Source: an uncultured Oscillospiraceae bacterium
GTDB taxonomy: Bacteria > Bacillota > Clostridia > Oscillospirales > Oscillospiraceae
Direction of reading: 5' to 3'
DNA: 17,209 bases
Assembly (NCBI GenBank): GCA_905234575.1
Contig: CAJOIG010000030.1
Span: 1-17,209, forward strand
The notes beneath the pieces were generated by a model. It saw nothing but the letters and a program-made list of their open reading frames with translations. It was not told the DNA's origin and searched no databases. How positions within the stretch are numbered: the first letter of the stretch is position 1; each line of letters begins with the position of its first letter. Shown here piece after piece: positions 1 to 7,003 of the stretch. The position numbers were made by a program, and so were the translations under genes.

Positions 1-26
1 CCGAAGCCGATGCTGATGAGCTTCAA
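1..26 (-). CDS. remA: RemA (DUF370) extracellular-matrix regulator, N-terminal fragment
   Basis: Only the first eight complete codons are in the window. Read on the minus strand from a TTG start at 24-26 they give MKLISIGFG (the last G from a partial codon), which matches the conserved N-terminus of RemA/DUF370 proteins. These are small DNA-binding regulators of matrix and osmoprotection genes in Bacillus. A strong AAGGAGG ribosome binding site (34-40) sits 7 nt upstream and overlaps the yicC stop codon, so the TTG is the likely start although it is not ATG. The order yicC-remA (often followed by gmk and rpoZ) is common in Firmicutes and supports the call. The rest of the gene lies outside the window. 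Confidence 0.75.
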
Positions 27-38
27 GGCGCCGCCTCC

Positions 39-917
39 TTATTCGATGTTCTGGATCTGCTCGCGGATCTTTTCGAGCTCCGCCTTCATGGCGATGACGG
101 TGTTCGCGATCTCGCCGTCGGAGCATTTGGAGCCAGTGGTGTTGATCTCCCGGTTCATCTCCTGCACGAGGAAGTCGAGCTTCCGGCCAACAGGCGAGCC
201 GCCGTCCAGCATCAGCCGGAACTGGGCAATGTGGCTGCGGAGGCGGACCGTCTCCTCGTCCACGGCGATTCGATCGGCGTAGACGGCGGCCTCCTGCAGG
301 ATCCGCGCCTCGTCGATCCCGGTCTCGCCCAGGACCTCCGTCATGCGGGCCGTGAGCTTCTCACGGTATTCCCGCACCGTCTCGGGGGAACGCGTCTCCA
401 CAAAACCGACCATCGACTCGATGGCATCGAGCTTTTCGCGAAGGTCCGCGTCCAGCTTCGCACCCTCCCGGGCGCGCATCGCGTCGAACTGGGTCAGGGC
501 CTCGTCAAGGACCGTGGTCACGGCCTCCAGCACGGCGTCCTTGTCGGCGTCGTCCCGCTCGGTGGAGATGACCTCCGGGATACGCAGGAGCGCCGTCGCG
601 GTGAGATCGTCCGTCACGCCGAATTTGTCGAAGAGCTCGTGGGCGGCCTTCACATACGCCGCCGCCAGCGGCTCGTTCACCGCGATGGTGAATTCGTCGG
701 CCCGGGAGGTGTCGACGGAGAGAAAGACGTCCACCTTGCCCCGGGAGATATGCTCCTTCACGGCGGCGCGGACGGCTTCCTCGGCGAAGAGACAGCTCTT
801 CGGGAGGCGGACGGAGGTGTCGAGGTGGCGGTTGTTGACGCTTTTGAGCTCGGCGGAGACGACGATGCTGCGGACCTCGTCCTTCGCGCCGCCATAGCCG
901 GTCATACTAAGGATCAT
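39..917 (-). CDS. yicC: YicC family endoribonuclease
   Basis: This 292-residue protein has both family signatures: an N-terminus MILSMTGYGGA and a C-terminal block with FLVQEMNREINT followed by GSKCSDGEIA near residues 247-270. YicC proteins are about 290 residues long, so it is full length. The family includes an RNase in E. coli that acts on small RNAs, and Firmicute members are also reported to process RNA; the exact target here is unknown. The ATG at 915-917 has a GCGAGGT ribosome binding site 7 nt upstream, and it overlaps the stop of the preceding membrane-protein gene as ATGA. The stop codon overlaps the remA ribosome binding site. It is the penultimate visible gene of the cdaA transcription unit. 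Confidence 0.93.
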   Translation of the reverse strand: MILSMTGYGGAKDEVRSIVVSAELKSVNNRHLDTSVRLPKSCLFAEEAVRAAVKEHISRGKVDVFLSVDTSRADEFTIAVNEPLAAAYVKAAHELFDKFGVTDDLTATALLRIPEVISTERDDADKDAVLEAVTTVLDEALTQFDAMRAREGAKLDADLREKLDAIESMVGFVETRSPETVREYREKLTARMTEVLGETGIDEARILQEAAVYADRIAVDEETVRLRSHIAQFRLMLDGGSPVGRKLDFLVQEMNREINTTGSKCSDGEIANTVIAMKAELEKIREQIQNIE

Positions 918-1417
918 GGGATATACCTCGCTATTTTAGTCAAATAGAATTGAATGGCCAGATAATAGCACCAATCATAGACGGCGAAGGCCGCCGCCCC
1001 GGCCAAAAACAGCGCCCAGCCCGGCAGAGCAGCCTCGGCGCCGGCAAAGATCGCCCGGGCAAACAGCCAGTACAGCGCAAACACGACCACATAGAGCAGC
1101 GCCTTCAGAAGAATGACGACCCCCTTGCTCCGGCAGCGCTCGATGAGGCTCTTGAGGATGGGATAGTATCCGAAAAACGCCGCGTAGCCCACGGCGGTGA
1201 CGCCCGGGAACAAAAGGAAGCCCAGCGCCGCCGTCACCGCGAAAACGCCCGCCGCCCAGGCGGGACCGAACATCATCAGCGCGGCGCACACGGGAAAGCT
1301 CGCGAGGAGCATGAGCGCAAGACGACCCGAGGGGATCACGTTCACGAGAAGCAGAAGCACGACGCCGAGGGCCGTCAGCGCCGCGAGACGGGCGATGCGT
1401 TTGGCAGAGACATTCAT
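914..1417 (-). CDS. Small multi-pass membrane protein, unknown function
   Basis: This 167-residue protein is very hydrophobic, with about five predicted membrane segments (roughly residues 10-30, 32-50, 55-80, 103-122 and 133-157), short loops and a basic N-terminus (SAKRIAR). The pattern recalls small ECF-transporter S-component-like or DUF2232-like membrane proteins, but I see no diagnostic motif and assign no substrate. It begins 1 nt after the J-domain gene stop and has no clear ribosome binding site, so translation is probably coupled. Its stop overlaps the yicC start by 4 nt. The tight packing places it firmly in the cdaA-to-remA unit. It is clearly a real gene, because its composition and both junctions fit, but its role is unrecognised. 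Confidence 0.8.
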   Translation of the reverse strand: MNVSAKRIARLAALTALGVVLLLLVNVIPSGRLALMLLASFPVCAALMMFGPAWAAGVFAVTAALGFLLFPGVTAVGYAAFFGYYPILKSLIERCRSKGVVILLKALLYVVVFALYWLFARAIFAGAEAALPGWALFLAGAAAFAVYDWCYYLAIQFYLTKIARYIP

Positions 1418-1418
1418 C

Positions 1419-2057
1419 TCAGCAGCACGGGATGAGGTCGCCGCCCATCATCTCGCAGCAGCAGTCCGCGCAGATGAGCGAGTTGCAGATGGAGCAGGCG
1501 TCGGAGCTCGTCATGGAGGTCCCGGCAAAGCCCGCGGGACGGTAGGCCTGCCCGCCGCTGTTCATGTACTGCACGGCGTTGCGATACTCGACGTTGCCGG
1601 GCTCCATGCTGGCCGCCGTTCGGAAATAACGGCCCGCCTGGTCCATCCAGCCCCGCCTCCAGCAGATGCTGCCCATGAGATAGTTCCACTCCGCGTCGTG
1701 GTTCTGGATGCCGTTCAGCATGGTCATCGCCTGATCCAGCTGGTTGGCGTTAATGAGGTTGCGGATCGTGGCATAGGCCGCGCTCCCGCCGCCGGTGTAG
1801 CTCTGCCGGTAGTTCTGCTGATAGCCCTGGCTCTGGTAGGCAGTGCCGCCGCCATAGGAGGGTCCGGCCTCCCGGGTCTTCGTGATGGTGTCGTAGGCCT
1901 CGTTGATCTCCTTCATCTTCTCGGAGGCAAGGTCCGCGAGGGGATTGTCGTGGTAGTTGTCGGGGTGGTACTTGCGGGCCAGCTCGCGGTAGGCCTTTTT
2001 GACCTCGTCGTCGCTGGCGGACGGGGCCACGCCCAAGACGCTATAGGGATCGTTCAT
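1419..2057 (-). CDS. J-domain protein with cysteine-rich C-terminal tail
   Basis: The protein has 212 residues. Residues 1-70 form a DnaJ J-domain (DPYSVLGV start, helix II AYRELARKY, the essential HPD at 31-33, then KMKEINEAYDTI). A Gly/Tyr/Gln-rich linker follows (about 72-100), then a helical TPR-like stretch (about 100-170) with ATIRNLINANQLDQA and AGRYFRTAASMEPGN. The tail holds eight or more cysteines, including the run ICADCCCEMM, suggesting metal or redox binding. J-domains stimulate an Hsp70 ATPase, so it probably recruits DnaK to a particular client. There is no zinc finger or C-terminal domain of true DnaJ, so it is not dnaJ. The start at 2055-2057 has a GGAAGGAA ribosome binding site about 10 nt upstream. 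The first 17 nt overlap the end of the DUF5685 gene, suggesting coupled production. Confidence 0.88.
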   Translation of the reverse strand: MNDPYSVLGVAPSASDDEVKKAYRELARKYHPDNYHDNPLADLASEKMKEINEAYDTITKTREAGPSYGGGTAYQSQGYQQNYRQSYTGGGSAAYATIRNLINANQLDQAMTMLNGIQNHDAEWNYLMGSICWRRGWMDQAGRYFRTAASMEPGNVEYRNAVQYMNSGGQAYRPAGFAGTSMTSSDACSICNSLICADCCCEMMGGDLIPCC

Positions 2058-2943
2058 GATCTTTGCGTTCCTTCCGTTGTCGTTTGGATGCCTTCCACTC
2101 GCCGGAGAACACCGCCTGCGTGACACCGGGAAGGCCGAGGAAAACCGTGTTTTTAAGGATGGGGGAATACGGCGTCTCCGGGAGCAGACCGAAGGCTGCC
2201 GCGAGACGGTTGTGGGAATGCTGCAGGGACAGGCGGAGCTCCGCCTCGTCCTCCGGGGAGAGCCTGCCGTCCTGCAGGGAAAAGCGGTAACGCAGCGGAT
2301 TGTAGCTGCCGTCCCGCAGATCGTCCGAAAGATCGTCCGCCGCGTCAAGGATATAGACGATGCGGCCGAGGTGATACAGGAGCTCCCGCAGGATTCGCCG
2401 TCGGTCCGGGTCCTCCGTCCCGTCCGCCGCCGCCCGCAATATCCGGGCGAAGCGGTCCGCCGGCTCGTCCACCGTCGGGCAGCGATCCCGCTCCAGCGCG
2501 GAGAGCGCCGCAAGCTCCGTCTCCGCCGTCGAGGCAAAGCCGGGACAGCGTTCGGAAGCCCGGACATAGGCGCCGCGAAGGAGCGCCGCCAGGAGACGAT
2601 AAACGAAGGACGGCAGGAAGGGCTTGTCCGCCGCTCCGTCCCGCAGCTTCCAGTAGGCCAGGATCACGGTATGATCCGCGGCGAGATCCATGGCCGGCGA
2701 CGCCGCGGGGCATTTCACCGCCCGCCGCAGGGGGTGGTACGGGCAGCGCCGCGCGCAGGTATCCGCCGGTTCCGGCCCGGACAGAAGCATCGCGAGAAAG
2801 GTGTAGTCGTAGTTGACCGCGAACCGGGCCAGCGGGCCATAGCGCTCCCGCAGCCGGTGGCACAGGCCGCAGTATACGCCGCGGAAGGTCTCGTAATCCC
2901 GGACCTTCAGCTCGCCGCGGTCGGGACGCACATAGCCGTACAT
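2041..2943 (-). CDS. DUF5685 family protein
   Basis: This 300-residue, mostly helical cytosolic protein shows paired cysteines near the N-terminus: YCGLCHRL at 24-31 (C25, C28), then CARRCPYHPLRRAVKC at 63-78 (C63, C67, C78). A conserved-looking NYDYTFLAMLL follows the first pair at 44-54. Further on, helical segments include a DAADDLSDDLRDGSYNPLRYR stretch whose Asp-rich helix resembles that of polyprenyl-synthase-like folds. I recognise the layout as DUF5685, a clostridial family with no established function. The ATG at 2941-2943 shares its A with the TGA of the upstream RseC-family gene, and there is no strong ribosome binding site, so coupling is likely. Longer in-frame extensions to 3051 were rejected because they lie inside that gene. 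It overlaps the J-domain gene by 17 nt. Confidence 0.8.
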   Translation of the reverse strand: MYGYVRPDRGELKVRDYETFRGVYCGLCHRLRERYGPLARFAVNYDYTFLAMLLSGPEPADTCARRCPYHPLRRAVKCPAASPAMDLAADHTVILAYWKLRDGAADKPFLPSFVYRLLAALLRGAYVRASERCPGFASTAETELAALSALERDRCPTVDEPADRFARILRAAADGTEDPDRRRILRELLYHLGRIVYILDAADDLSDDLRDGSYNPLRYRFSLQDGRLSPEDEAELRLSLQHSHNRLAAAFGLLPETPYSPILKNTVFLGLPGVTQAVFSGEWKASKRQRKERKDHERSL

Positions 2944-3344
2944 CAGCGCTGGAAGCCGACAATGCGGAAGGTGATCTCCCGCTTCCGGCGGCCGATGAGC
3001 ACGACAAGGCCCGCCCCGAGAAGAACGCCGGCGAGGCTCGTCAGGACGCACAGGCCCTGGCGCAGGCCAAGCAGCGCACCTACGGCATAGCCCAGGAAAA
3101 ACAGCGCGAGGGGCAGCATATACACGAGGAAGGCCGCGCCCATGACGGCTTTAGTCCCGCTCTCCAGTACCACCCGGTCTCCCGGCTGGGCGAACACGGC
3201 GTTTTCCGCCTCGACGCGGAGGGTCGTGGCGTAGATGCAGGTCTCGCAGCCGTCGCAGTGTCCGCCACAGGCGGTGCCGCGCTCAACGGAGACCTCCGCC
3301 CGGCCCCGGTCCAGGAGCTTTGTGACGACGCCGTTCTGTGTCAT
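2943..3344 (-). CDS. RseC family (SoxR-reducing system) membrane protein
   Basis: At 133 residues it matches the usual size of RseC proteins. The N-terminal half carries the cysteine cluster C26, C30, C33, C36 (TACGGHCDGCETC), followed by a small beta domain with QPGDRVVLES. Two membrane helices follow, at about 67-92 and 98-117, then a short basic cytosolic end. In E. coli RseC works with the Rsx (RNF-like) complex to reduce SoxR. In Clostridia the family is usually tied to RNF or other electron-transfer contexts, with the cysteines proposed to bind a metal or cluster. No rnf genes are visible here; it sits instead in the c-di-AMP unit. The ATG overlaps the cdaR stop as ATGA, with a GGAGG ribosome binding site upstream. 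Confidence 0.85.
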   Translation of the reverse strand: MTQNGVVTKLLDRGRAEVSVERGTACGGHCDGCETCIYATTLRVEAENAVFAQPGDRVVLESGTKAVMGAAFLVYMLPLALFFLGYAVGALLGLRQGLCVLTSLAGVLLGAGLVVLIGRRKREITFRIVGFQR

Positions 3345-4630
3345 CCCGCCGCCTCCGCGTCCTCCGCCGCGGTCGTCGGCGCGACCCGGACATAGAGAAC
3401 GTAATCGCCGACGGCGCCGGCCTCGGGATAACCGTCCACGTAGACGGTCACGGGCGCTCTTGACGTCGCCGTGATGTCGGTCAGGTCCGCCACGGCGCGG
3501 ATGTTGTTCGATTCGATGGAGGCGAGCACGTCCGCCGGAGCCCGGACCGTGACGCCGAGCGTGAGGTCCATGACGTCGGCCTCATACCCCTCCGCGAGAT
3601 TGGTGTAATCAAGGTTCGACACGACGAAATACGCCGTTTCAAGGCCGCTGAAGGTGAGTTCCACCGCCGCGGTGCTGACGCCGGAGAGGTTCTCCGTCTC
3701 GTTCGGCAGGATGATCGGAAGCTCAGTCCGCGGATAGGTCAGGTAATCCGACAGGTCGATGGTCGCAAGATAAATGGTGTTGATGCCGTTGATCGTCGCG
3801 GCGTCACCCGCGATGACGATGGAGGCGGGCTCGATGGTCTTCGCGACGTTCGTCTCCGAGGCGCCGCCGCCGTAGATGAGGCTCACGTCGAGGGCGACCT
3901 CCTTCGTGACGTTCACGGGGACCGTGACGCTGACGCTGTCCACGTCGGTGGTCACGTCGTCAAAGGAGAGGACCTCGCCGTTTTCATCCACGAGCTTGTA
4001 GTTCGCCGCGGCGGAGAAGGAGCTCGAGACATTGTCCCGGTCCACGATGACGGATGCCGCCTTGATCTGATCAAGCTCTTCCTCCGGGCCGGAGAGAGCG
4101 ATGTACGCCGGATCAAAGGTCATTCCCGCGGCGTCGATCGCATAGCCCTCCGCGACCGTGCCCGCGAAATGACCGACCACGTCCACCAGACGGGACGAGA
4201 GCTTGCTGATCTGCAGGCCCACGGTCTGCGGCTGCTTGGATTCCTCCCGGATGGTGGAGCTGTTCACCGCGCTCGGATAGGAGATGGTATACGCCATGGC
4301 GCGATACCCCGGCGAGGTCACCGTGGAGAGGTTCACCACCGCCTTGAGATCCTCGCTCGTAAGGCGGGCGATGTCCCGGCGGCTGCCGGAGAGCTTCAGC
4401 GTCACGCTGGTCGTCTCCTCGTTCGAGATGATGAGGCTCTGGGAATCGCGCATGGCGTCCCGGCCGACATAGGTGACCTCCACGCCGTAGAAGGTGCGGG
4501 TCATCTCCGTGCCGAAGTTGTTGCCGTAATAGATCCAGATGAGGATCGAAAGAAGCACGGAGAGGATCGCCCAGAGGACGGTATTGTCCCAGATGGATCT
4601 ATTCGTTTTCGTCTCGGTTTTCTTTTGCAT
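3341..4630 (-). CDS. cdaR: CdaR-type YbbR-domain protein, regulator of CdaA
   Basis: This 429-residue protein has a single N-terminal membrane anchor (about residues 15-35, WAILSVLLSILIWIYYGN) and then an extracytoplasmic region of four recognisable YbbR repeats at about 50-120, 140-225, 240-320 and 335-415. Each repeat has the beta-rich pattern of alternating Val/Thr and a hydrophobic ending. CdaR binds and modulates the membrane diadenylate cyclase CdaA, and the cdaA-cdaR pair is conserved in Firmicutes, usually followed by glmM. No glmM follows here; RseC, DUF5685 and J-domain genes do instead. The ATG at 4628-4630 has a purine-rich GGAAAGGGAA upstream and lies 32 nt inside the end of cdaA, which supports stoichiometric expression. 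The acidic C-terminus (AAEDAEAAG) lacks a second anchor. Confidence 0.92.
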   Translation of the reverse strand: MQKKTETKTNRSIWDNTVLWAILSVLLSILIWIYYGNNFGTEMTRTFYGVEVTYVGRDAMRDSQSLIISNEETTSVTLKLSGSRRDIARLTSEDLKAVVNLSTVTSPGYRAMAYTISYPSAVNSSTIREESKQPQTVGLQISKLSSRLVDVVGHFAGTVAEGYAIDAAGMTFDPAYIALSGPEEELDQIKAASVIVDRDNVSSSFSAAANYKLVDENGEVLSFDDVTTDVDSVSVTVPVNVTKEVALDVSLIYGGGASETNVAKTIEPASIVIAGDAATINGINTIYLATIDLSDYLTYPRTELPIILPNETENLSGVSTAAVELTFSGLETAYFVVSNLDYTNLAEGYEADVMDLTLGVTVRAPADVLASIESNNIRAVADLTDITATSRAPVTVYVDGYPEAGAVGDYVLYVRVAPTTAAEDAEAAG

Positions 4631-5483
4631 CGCTGTTCCCTTTCCCGTGAATCAGGCGGTAAAAGAAGCTGTCCTTCTCGGTCTCCTCCAGCGGAAGGAG
4701 CTCCCGGCGCAGGATCGCCTCGAAGGTGTCCTGGGTGAGATGGCGCTTGAGAAGGCCGTCCACCGCGACGCTGATGCCTCCGGTCTCCTCGGAGACGATG
4801 ACGACCACGGCGTCGGACTGCTCGCTGATGCCGATGCCCGCGCGGTGGCGCATGCCCAGCTCCCGGCTGAGGTTGGGGTTCTGGGACAGGGGGAGCATGC
4901 AGCCCGCGGCGGCCAGACGGCCCTCCTTGATGATGACGGCGCCGTCGTGCAGCGGAGATTTGTCGTAAAAGATGTTTTTGAGGAGCTCGGTGGAGACGAA
5001 GGCGTCCACCGGCGTACCGGAGCTGAGCGCCTCGTTCAGGCGGTTGTCGCGCTCAAAGACGATGAGCGCGCCGGTGCGGGCGCGGGCCATGTCCTCGCAG
5101 GCATAGACCGTCTCCGCGATGACGTGGTCGATCGCCTGGCCGCCCCATTCCTTGCCAAGAAGGGAAAACAACTGGCTCGATCCGACCTTTTCCAGGGCAC
5201 GGCGGATCTCCGGCTGGAAGAGGATCACCACAGCGAGGATCCCGATGCTGAACACCTGCCGCAGGATGAAGCTCGTCACCATCAGGTTCATGGCCGTGGC
5301 AAGCCAGGTGAGGATGGCGAGAAGCAGGATGCCGTTTGCCACCTTCGTGGCGTTCGTGCGGCGAATGAAGCGCACGAGGGCAAAGATGACCGCCGCCACG
5401 ATCAGGATGTCCAGCACATCGGACAGGCCGATGGAGCGCAGAATCTTGAAGGCGTCGGACAGATTGCTCGTGATCCGGTTCAT
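4599..5483 (-). CDS. cdaA: CdaA diadenylate cyclase (c-di-AMP synthase)
   Basis: This enzyme joins two ATP molecules into cyclic di-AMP, the second messenger that controls potassium and osmolyte transport and cell-wall homeostasis. The 294-residue protein has the CdaA layout: three membrane helices within residues 22-92, a short linker, then a DAC (DisA_N) domain at about 105-260. Both catalytic signatures are intact: DGA at 180-182 in PLHDGAVII and RHR at 212-214 in GMRHRAGIG. GALIVFER (138-145) and the SEETGGISVA strand (231-240) also fit. The ATG at 5481-5483 has only a weak GGGGG-type ribosome binding site (5490-5494), but a consensus promoter lies just upstream. It is the first gene of the long minus-strand unit. 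Confidence 0.96.
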   Translation of the reverse strand: MNRITSNLSDAFKILRSIGLSDVLDILIVAAVIFALVRFIRRTNATKVANGILLLAILTWLATAMNLMVTSFILRQVFSIGILAVVILFQPEIRRALEKVGSSQLFSLLGKEWGGQAIDHVIAETVYACEDMARARTGALIVFERDNRLNEALSSGTPVDAFVSTELLKNIFYDKSPLHDGAVIIKEGRLAAAGCMLPLSQNPNLSRELGMRHRAGIGISEQSDAVVVIVSEETGGISVAVDGLLKRHLTQDTFEAILRRELLPLEETEKDSFFYRLIHGKGNSDAKENRDENE

Positions 5484-5516
5484 ACAAAGCCCCCATTACA
5501 CAATCGTATTCAAATT

Positions 5517-5545
5517 ATTATACCGCAAATTGCAAAATATAGCAA
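5517..5545 (-). promoter_or_regulatory. Sigma-A promoter of the cdaA unit
   Basis: On the minus strand there is a -35 TTGCTA (5540-5545), exactly 17 nt, then a perfect -10 TATAAT (5517-5522). Transcription would start near 5510 and leave a leader of about 27 nt before the cdaA ATG. The stretch is AT-rich, in contrast to its surroundings. The csd stop codon at 5557-5559 is only 12 nt upstream of the -35 box, and no terminator is visible between them, so read-through from csd into cdaA is possible. Confidence 0.75.
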
Positions 5546-5556
5546 CTAATATTTAT

Positions 5557-6690
5557 TTACTTCCGAGCGGATCGCTCCAAGATCTCGATGAGCCGCGCCG
5601 CTGCTGCGTCGATCTCCCGCTCCGTCGTAAAGGGCGATACGCTCAGGCGGAGCGTTCCGGTGTCGAACGTGCCCGCCGATCGGTGGGCCAGGGGCGCGCA
5701 GTGAAGCCCCGCCCGGACGGCAATCCCCGCCTCGCCGAGCTGCCGCGCCGCCTCCTCCCCGTCCAGTCCGTCCGTCACGACGGACAGAACGCCGGTCTGG
5801 CAGGCGTCCTCCTCCGCTTCGAACAGCCGGAGGTCCCGCCGTCCGCGCAGCGCGTTCGCCAGCCGATGCCGCAGCGCCGTCTCATGGGTCCGAACGGCGC
5901 CGGGCTCCTGCCGCTGAAGCCAGGACACGCCGGCGAGCAGCCCCGCGATCCCGGGGACGTTGTGGGTCCCCGCCTCCAGGCGATCCGGAAGAAACTCCGG
6001 CATCTCCTCGCTCTCGCCGAGAGAGCCGGTGCCGCCCTCCAGAAGCGGAAGGACCGCGTCGGAGGCGCAGAGCAGAACGCCGGTCCCCTGCGGACCGAGC
6101 AGGCCCTTGTGCCCCGGCATGGCGGTAAACGCCGCCCCGAGCTCCCGCATATCCAGCGGCAGCACGCCCGCGGACTGGGCGGCGTCGATCACCAGGGGCA
6201 CGCCCTCCTCCCGGCAAAGTGCGGCGATTCGCTCCACCGGCAGGACATATCCGAACACGTTCGACACATGGCAGCACACCGCCGCCTTCGCGCCGGGAAG
6301 CGCCCTCCGATACGCCTCCACCGCGGCGTCCGGGTCGAACAGCGGCGAGGCGGCGACGACCGTTTCCGCTCCGATGGCGCGCAGCGGGCGGGTAACGGCA
6401 TTGTGCTCGAACCCGGAGATCACCACCCGATCCCCCGGACCGACCAGGGTCTTCAGCGCGATATTGAGTCCATGGGTCGCGCTGGAGGTGAAAACGACAT
6501 TGGCCGGGTCCTCCACGCCGAACAGATCGCCGAGGGCGCACCGGCAGGCATACAGCGTGTCCGCAGCCTCCATGGCGCTGGGGTAGCCGCCCCGTCCGGG
6601 ACTCGTCATGGTCGTCAGCGCACGCAGGACCGCGTGGCGGACCGCGGCGGGCTTGTGGTAGCTCGTGGCGGCGCTGTCAAGGTAGATCAT
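5557..6690 (-). CDS. Class-V aminotransferase, cysteine desulfurase / selenocysteine lyase family
   Basis: This 377-residue, full-length PLP enzyme has the hallmark residues in order: N-terminal YLDSAATS, FEHNAV with H96, D169 and Q172 in VIDAAQSAG, the Schiff-base lysine K195 in MPGHKGLLGPQGTG, and a catalytic-loop cysteine C331 in RAGLHCAPLAH. It should take sulfur from cysteine (or selenium from selenocysteine) as a persulfide on C331. The HCAPLAH loop resembles the subfamily often named 'cysteine desulfurase family protein' (EF2568-like), not IscS or SufS, whose partners IscU/SufU are absent here. Its start lies 14 nt inside the DUF3343 gene, with GGGAGG about 9 nt upstream. The overlap suggests that the DUF3343 protein is its sulfur or selenium acceptor. 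Confidence 0.9.
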   Translation of the reverse strand: MIYLDSAATSYHKPAAVRHAVLRALTTMTSPGRGGYPSAMEAADTLYACRCALGDLFGVEDPANVVFTSSATHGLNIALKTLVGPGDRVVISGFEHNAVTRPLRAIGAETVVAASPLFDPDAAVEAYRRALPGAKAAVCCHVSNVFGYVLPVERIAALCREEGVPLVIDAAQSAGVLPLDMRELGAAFTAMPGHKGLLGPQGTGVLLCASDAVLPLLEGGTGSLGESEEMPEFLPDRLEAGTHNVPGIAGLLAGVSWLQRQEPGAVRTHETALRHRLANALRGRRDLRLFEAEEDACQTGVLSVVTDGLDGEEAARQLGEAGIAVRAGLHCAPLAHRSAGTFDTGTLRLSVSPFTTEREIDAAAARLIEILERSARK

Positions 6691-6940
6691 CGAACGCCAC
6701 CTCCCGGAGCGAGCCGTCTCCGTCCCGCTCCCAGATCTTTTGCGGCGGGGTCCCGGCCTTCCGCAAAGCTTCCAGCGCCGGGCGCAGATTGCGCGGCGAC
6801 ACGATCACGCCGTAGGTACAGCCGCCCCCGCCCGCCGCCCGCGGCAGCCGGGTCACCGTTCCCGTGATCCCGGCGCGCTCCAGCGTCCGGGCGCCGCGCT
6901 GGGCGTAGGTCAGGCTGCGGAACATAAGCAGATATGACAT
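6677..6940 (-). CDS. DUF3343 protein, putative Se/S carrier
   Basis: This 87-residue protein fits the small DUF3343 (Se/S carrier-like) family. It begins with a hydrophobic strand SYLLMFRSL and continues into a helix QRGARTLERAG, a strand ending RLPR, a glycine run with the single cysteine C41 (GGGGCTYGVIV), and a second helix PRNLRPALEALRKAG. The lone cysteine after the glycines is where the family would carry a persulfide or selenium. Family members often sit beside cysteine desulfurases or selenium genes, as here, where it overlaps the desulfurase gene by 14 nt. The ATG at 6938-6940 is preceded directly by TTTTT and by a GGGAGGA ribosome binding site, both part of a terminator-like hairpin (see 6941-6986). 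The function is inferred from the family and the neighbour. Confidence 0.82.
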   Translation of the reverse strand: MSYLLMFRSLTYAQRGARTLERAGITGTVTRLPRAAGGGGCTYGVIVSPRNLRPALEALRKAGTPPQKIWERDGDGSLREVAFDDLP

Positions 6941-6986
6941 AAAAATCCTCCCACATAGATGGTTCGCTCCATTCTATGTGGGAGGA
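6941..6986 (-). terminator. Terminator hairpin after ispDF that contains the DUF3343 ribosome binding site
   Basis: On the minus strand, 13-14 perfect base pairs form between 6973-6986 and 6946-6959. An inner 4-bp stem (ATGG/CCAT, after a one-base bulge) and a six-base loop (6963-6968) complete the hairpin. Five Ts follow at once (6941-6945), giving a textbook intrinsic terminator 17 nt after the ispF stop. The 3' arm ends in GGGAGGA, which is also the only ribosome binding site for the DUF3343 ATG that follows the T run. The 5' arm carries its exact complement, TCCTCCC. Read-through RNA would therefore hide this site. Confidence 0.88.
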
Positions 6987-7003
6987 GACGGTTTCAGTTC
7001 CGA

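Noticed and set aside
5119..6867. Open frame of 582 codons on the plus strand across cdaA and csd.
   Set aside because: It crosses two well-supported minus-strand genes and the promoter between them, with low-complexity Arg/Pro-rich sequence. It is a shadow frame.
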